From NCBI GenBank assembly GCA_900552195.1, contig URYO01000067.1:1-6963 (forward strand): 6,963 nucleotides of DNA. Reading direction: 5' to 3'. The notes beneath the pieces were generated by a model. The model saw only the letters and a program-made list of their open reading frames with translations. It ran no database searches and was not told where the DNA came from. Position numbers and translations under genes: made by a program. Positions 5,771 through 6,963 of this stretch are shown here, in pieces (within the stretch, counting starts at the first letter, position 1; each line of letters starts with the position of its first letter). This stretch comes from an uncultured Sutterella sp. GTDB lineage: Bacteria; Pseudomonadota; Gammaproteobacteria; Burkholderiales; Burkholderiaceae_F.

Positions 5771-6739
5771 GTGCTTGATCAAAGGAAGTCAGACATATGG
5801 AATGCACTCGGCATCGGTCCTCAGTGGATCGAGCGAGATGAGCTGGCTAAAGCTGCCGAAGAAGCTGCAAAAAACAAAGCTGAGGCTTTGGCCGCTGCTT
5901 CTCCGAAGCCTCAGCTGCAGAATTCCGTTCCTGCCGCCGCTTCGGCTCCTTCCTTTGTAAACCGTGCGCCTCAAACTCCTCAAGCCAGTTCGGCTCCTGT
6001 TGCAAACGCACCTGCGGCAGAGCCAGCCCGCGTTACCGCAGGAATTGCTAATCGCAGCGCTCCGCCGCCCAAAGCGGCTCGTCCCGAGCCGGCGGCGAAG
6101 CCAGCTTACCGCAGTGCCAGCGAAGCACGCGGCGTGCGTCCCGAAGCGTATACGGAAGCACGTATTCATCAGATTGCAACCGCCGATTGGCAGACTTTAA
6201 AACAGCTCGTGCAGGACTGCCGAGCCTGTGAAATCTCCTCGAGCCGTCTGCATCCGGTTTTCGGACAAGGCAATCCGCCCTGCCGCCTAATGCTGATCGG
6301 TGAAGCTCCCGGCGCAGAAGAAGACCGTTTGGGGCAGCCTTTTGTCGGCCCCTCGGGCAAACTGCTGGATAAGATTCTTGAGGCAGCCAAGCTCGATCGC
6401 GAGAAGGACCTGTGTATTTTCAACACACTGAAATGTCGTCCGCCGCTGAATGCCACACCGGAAAAAGCCGAAACCATGGCCTGCCGTCCATTCCTGGAAC
6501 GCCAAATCGAATTGATTGACCCGGAAGTGATCGTTGCAATGGGCAAGCCTGCCGCTTCCTGGTTCTTCCCGGATCTCAAAACGCTCAATCCTTATCGTGG
6601 CAAAGTGCACAATTTGACTGTACAAGGCAAGCCTCGGAAGGTCATCGTGACTTATCATCCTTCTTACCTGCTGCGCTCTCCTCAGGAAAAGCGCAAGGCA
6701 TGGCTGGATTGGTGCTTAATACTCGATACCCTAAGCTAA
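5771..6739 (+). CDS. Family 4 uracil-DNA glycosylase (4Fe-4S) with N-terminal HolD-like peptide and Ala/Pro linker
   Basis: Base-excision repair enzyme that removes uracil from DNA. The catalytic domain occupies about residues 135-322. Four cysteines, C150, C153, C222 and C238, have the spacing of the 4Fe-4S cluster in family 4 enzymes such as that of Thermus thermophilus. Motif 1 is GEAPGAEED (177-185) followed by GQPFVGPSGKLLD; NTLKCRPPLN follows at 218-227, and HPSYLLRSP (296-304) is the C-terminal DNA-intercalation motif. The first 24 residues include DIWNALGIGPQWIER, and residues about 25-125 form a low-complexity Ala/Pro-rich linker absent from the short thermophilic enzymes (about 200 residues). 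The start is GTG 5771, with AGGAAG (5756-5761) 9 nt upstream and only 3 nt after the rimI stop. mfd starts 4 nt after its TAA. Some databases describe this family as phage SPO1 DNA polymerase-related. Confidence 0.93.
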   Translation: MLDQRKSDIWNALGIGPQWIERDELAKAAEEAAKNKAEALAAASPKPQLQNSVPAAASAPSFVNRAPQTPQASSAPVANAPAAEPARVTAGIANRSAPPPKAARPEPAAKPAYRSASEARGVRPEAYTEARIHQIATADWQTLKQLVQDCRACEISSSRLHPVFGQGNPPCRLMLIGEAPGAEEDRLGQPFVGPSGKLLDKILEAAKLDREKDLCIFNTLKCRPPLNATPEKAETMACRPFLERQIELIDPEVIVAMGKPAASWFFPDLKTLNPYRGKVHNLTVQGKPRKVIVTYHPSYLLRSPQEKRKAWLDWCLILDTLS

Positions 6740-6743
6740 ACAA

Positions 6744-6963
6744 ATGACAAAAGCGATATTTGACTCTTTGCCCGTTATCGGAAAATCTCTTGCAGAAATA
6801 AAACCCTCAGACAAATATCGAGAAAAATGTCCGGCAGGCAGTGGGCTTGCCATGTCCATCGCCCAAAACGCCGTTCAGCTCAAAAAACAAAATAAGCTTC
6901 TGACGGTCATTTGCGCCGACCCGAGTGATGTCATTCGTCTGCAGGATGAAGTCACTTGGTTTG
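6744..6963 (+). CDS. mfd: Mfd, transcription-repair coupling factor (N-terminal fragment, runs off the window)
   Basis: The first 73 codons of an open frame that continues past the window edge. Mfd is a large ATP-dependent translocase (E. coli 1148 residues) that removes stalled RNA polymerase and recruits UvrA to the damage. The visible part covers the beginning of the UvrB-homology region: SLPVIGKSL near the start resembles the LP..G motif, and LLTVICADPSDVIRLQDEVTWF (52-73) matches the Mfd pattern of a beta strand, an Asp, and RL.DE..(W/F)F before the expected LPDWETLPYD segment, which lies outside the window. ATG 6744 is 4 nt after the glycosylase stop with no evident Shine-Dalgarno, so translational coupling is likely. 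The identification rests on a short stretch and could be confirmed by the next 60 codons. Confidence 0.78.
   Translation, partial: MTKAIFDSLPVIGKSLAEIKPSDKYREKCPAGSGLAMSIAQNAVQLKKQNKLLTVICADPSDVIRLQDEVTWF

Noticed and set aside
5860..6150. Possible tandem DNA repeat in the glycosylase linker
   Set aside because: The stretch is low-complexity at protein level (Ala, Pro, Ser), but I see no exact repeat unit in the DNA, so it is described as a linker and not as a repeat.
5789..6169. 126-residue antisense frame under the Ala/Pro linker of the glycosylase
   Set aside because: The Ala/Pro-rich coding strand automatically gives an Arg/Gly/Ser-rich open complement; there is no independent support.

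Overview
This is a gene-dense stretch of proteobacterial chromosome, roughly half GC, with no mobile element, tRNA, rRNA or CRISPR array visible. The gene set points to a betaproteobacterium of the Burkholderiales: an ispD-ispF pair, an OmpR/EnvZ (RisA/RisS-like) two-component pair, and the run tsaB - rimI - family 4 uracil-DNA glycosylase - mfd. The moderate GC and a fumarate-reductase-type flavoprotein next door suggest a gut Sutterellaceae relative (Sutterella or Parasutterella type). That placement is inference from gene content, not a measured phylogeny.

Layout. Bases 1-269 hold the C-terminal end of a flavocytochrome c/fumarate-reductase-like flavoprotein, with an in-frame TAA at 6-8. 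Next on the + strand come ispD (about 338-1039) and ispF (1032-1523), overlapping by 8 nt; both serve the MEP isoprenoid pathway. ispF meets the sensor kinase gene envZ tail to tail, both stop codons lying in one TTAA (1520-1523). On the - strand, ompR (3742-2960) precedes envZ (2935-1520) in a two-gene operon. A 140-nt AT-rich divergent region (3743-3882) separates ompR from a + strand gene for a small secreted protein of unknown function (3883-4557). Then follow tsaB (4599-5306), rimI (5315-5767), the glycosylase gene (5771-6739) and the start of mfd (6744 to the window edge). Gaps in this last run are 3-41 nt with no terminator seen, so it may be one transcription unit.

How the genes work together. 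IspD and IspF carry out the third and fifth steps of the MEP pathway. EnvZ and OmpR sense envelope conditions and control transcription; the neighbouring secreted protein is a plausible but unproven target. TsaB belongs to the tRNA t6A machinery, RimI acetylates ribosomal protein S18, and the glycosylase and Mfd are DNA repair factors.

No previously undescribed system was found. The points most worth checking are: ispD has its conserved N-terminal nucleotide-binding loop encoded upstream of any usable start codon, with an AAG exactly where an ATG would fit; the stop codon in the upstream flavoprotein; the HolD-like N-terminal peptide on the glycosylase; and the orphan secreted protein beside ompR-envZ.
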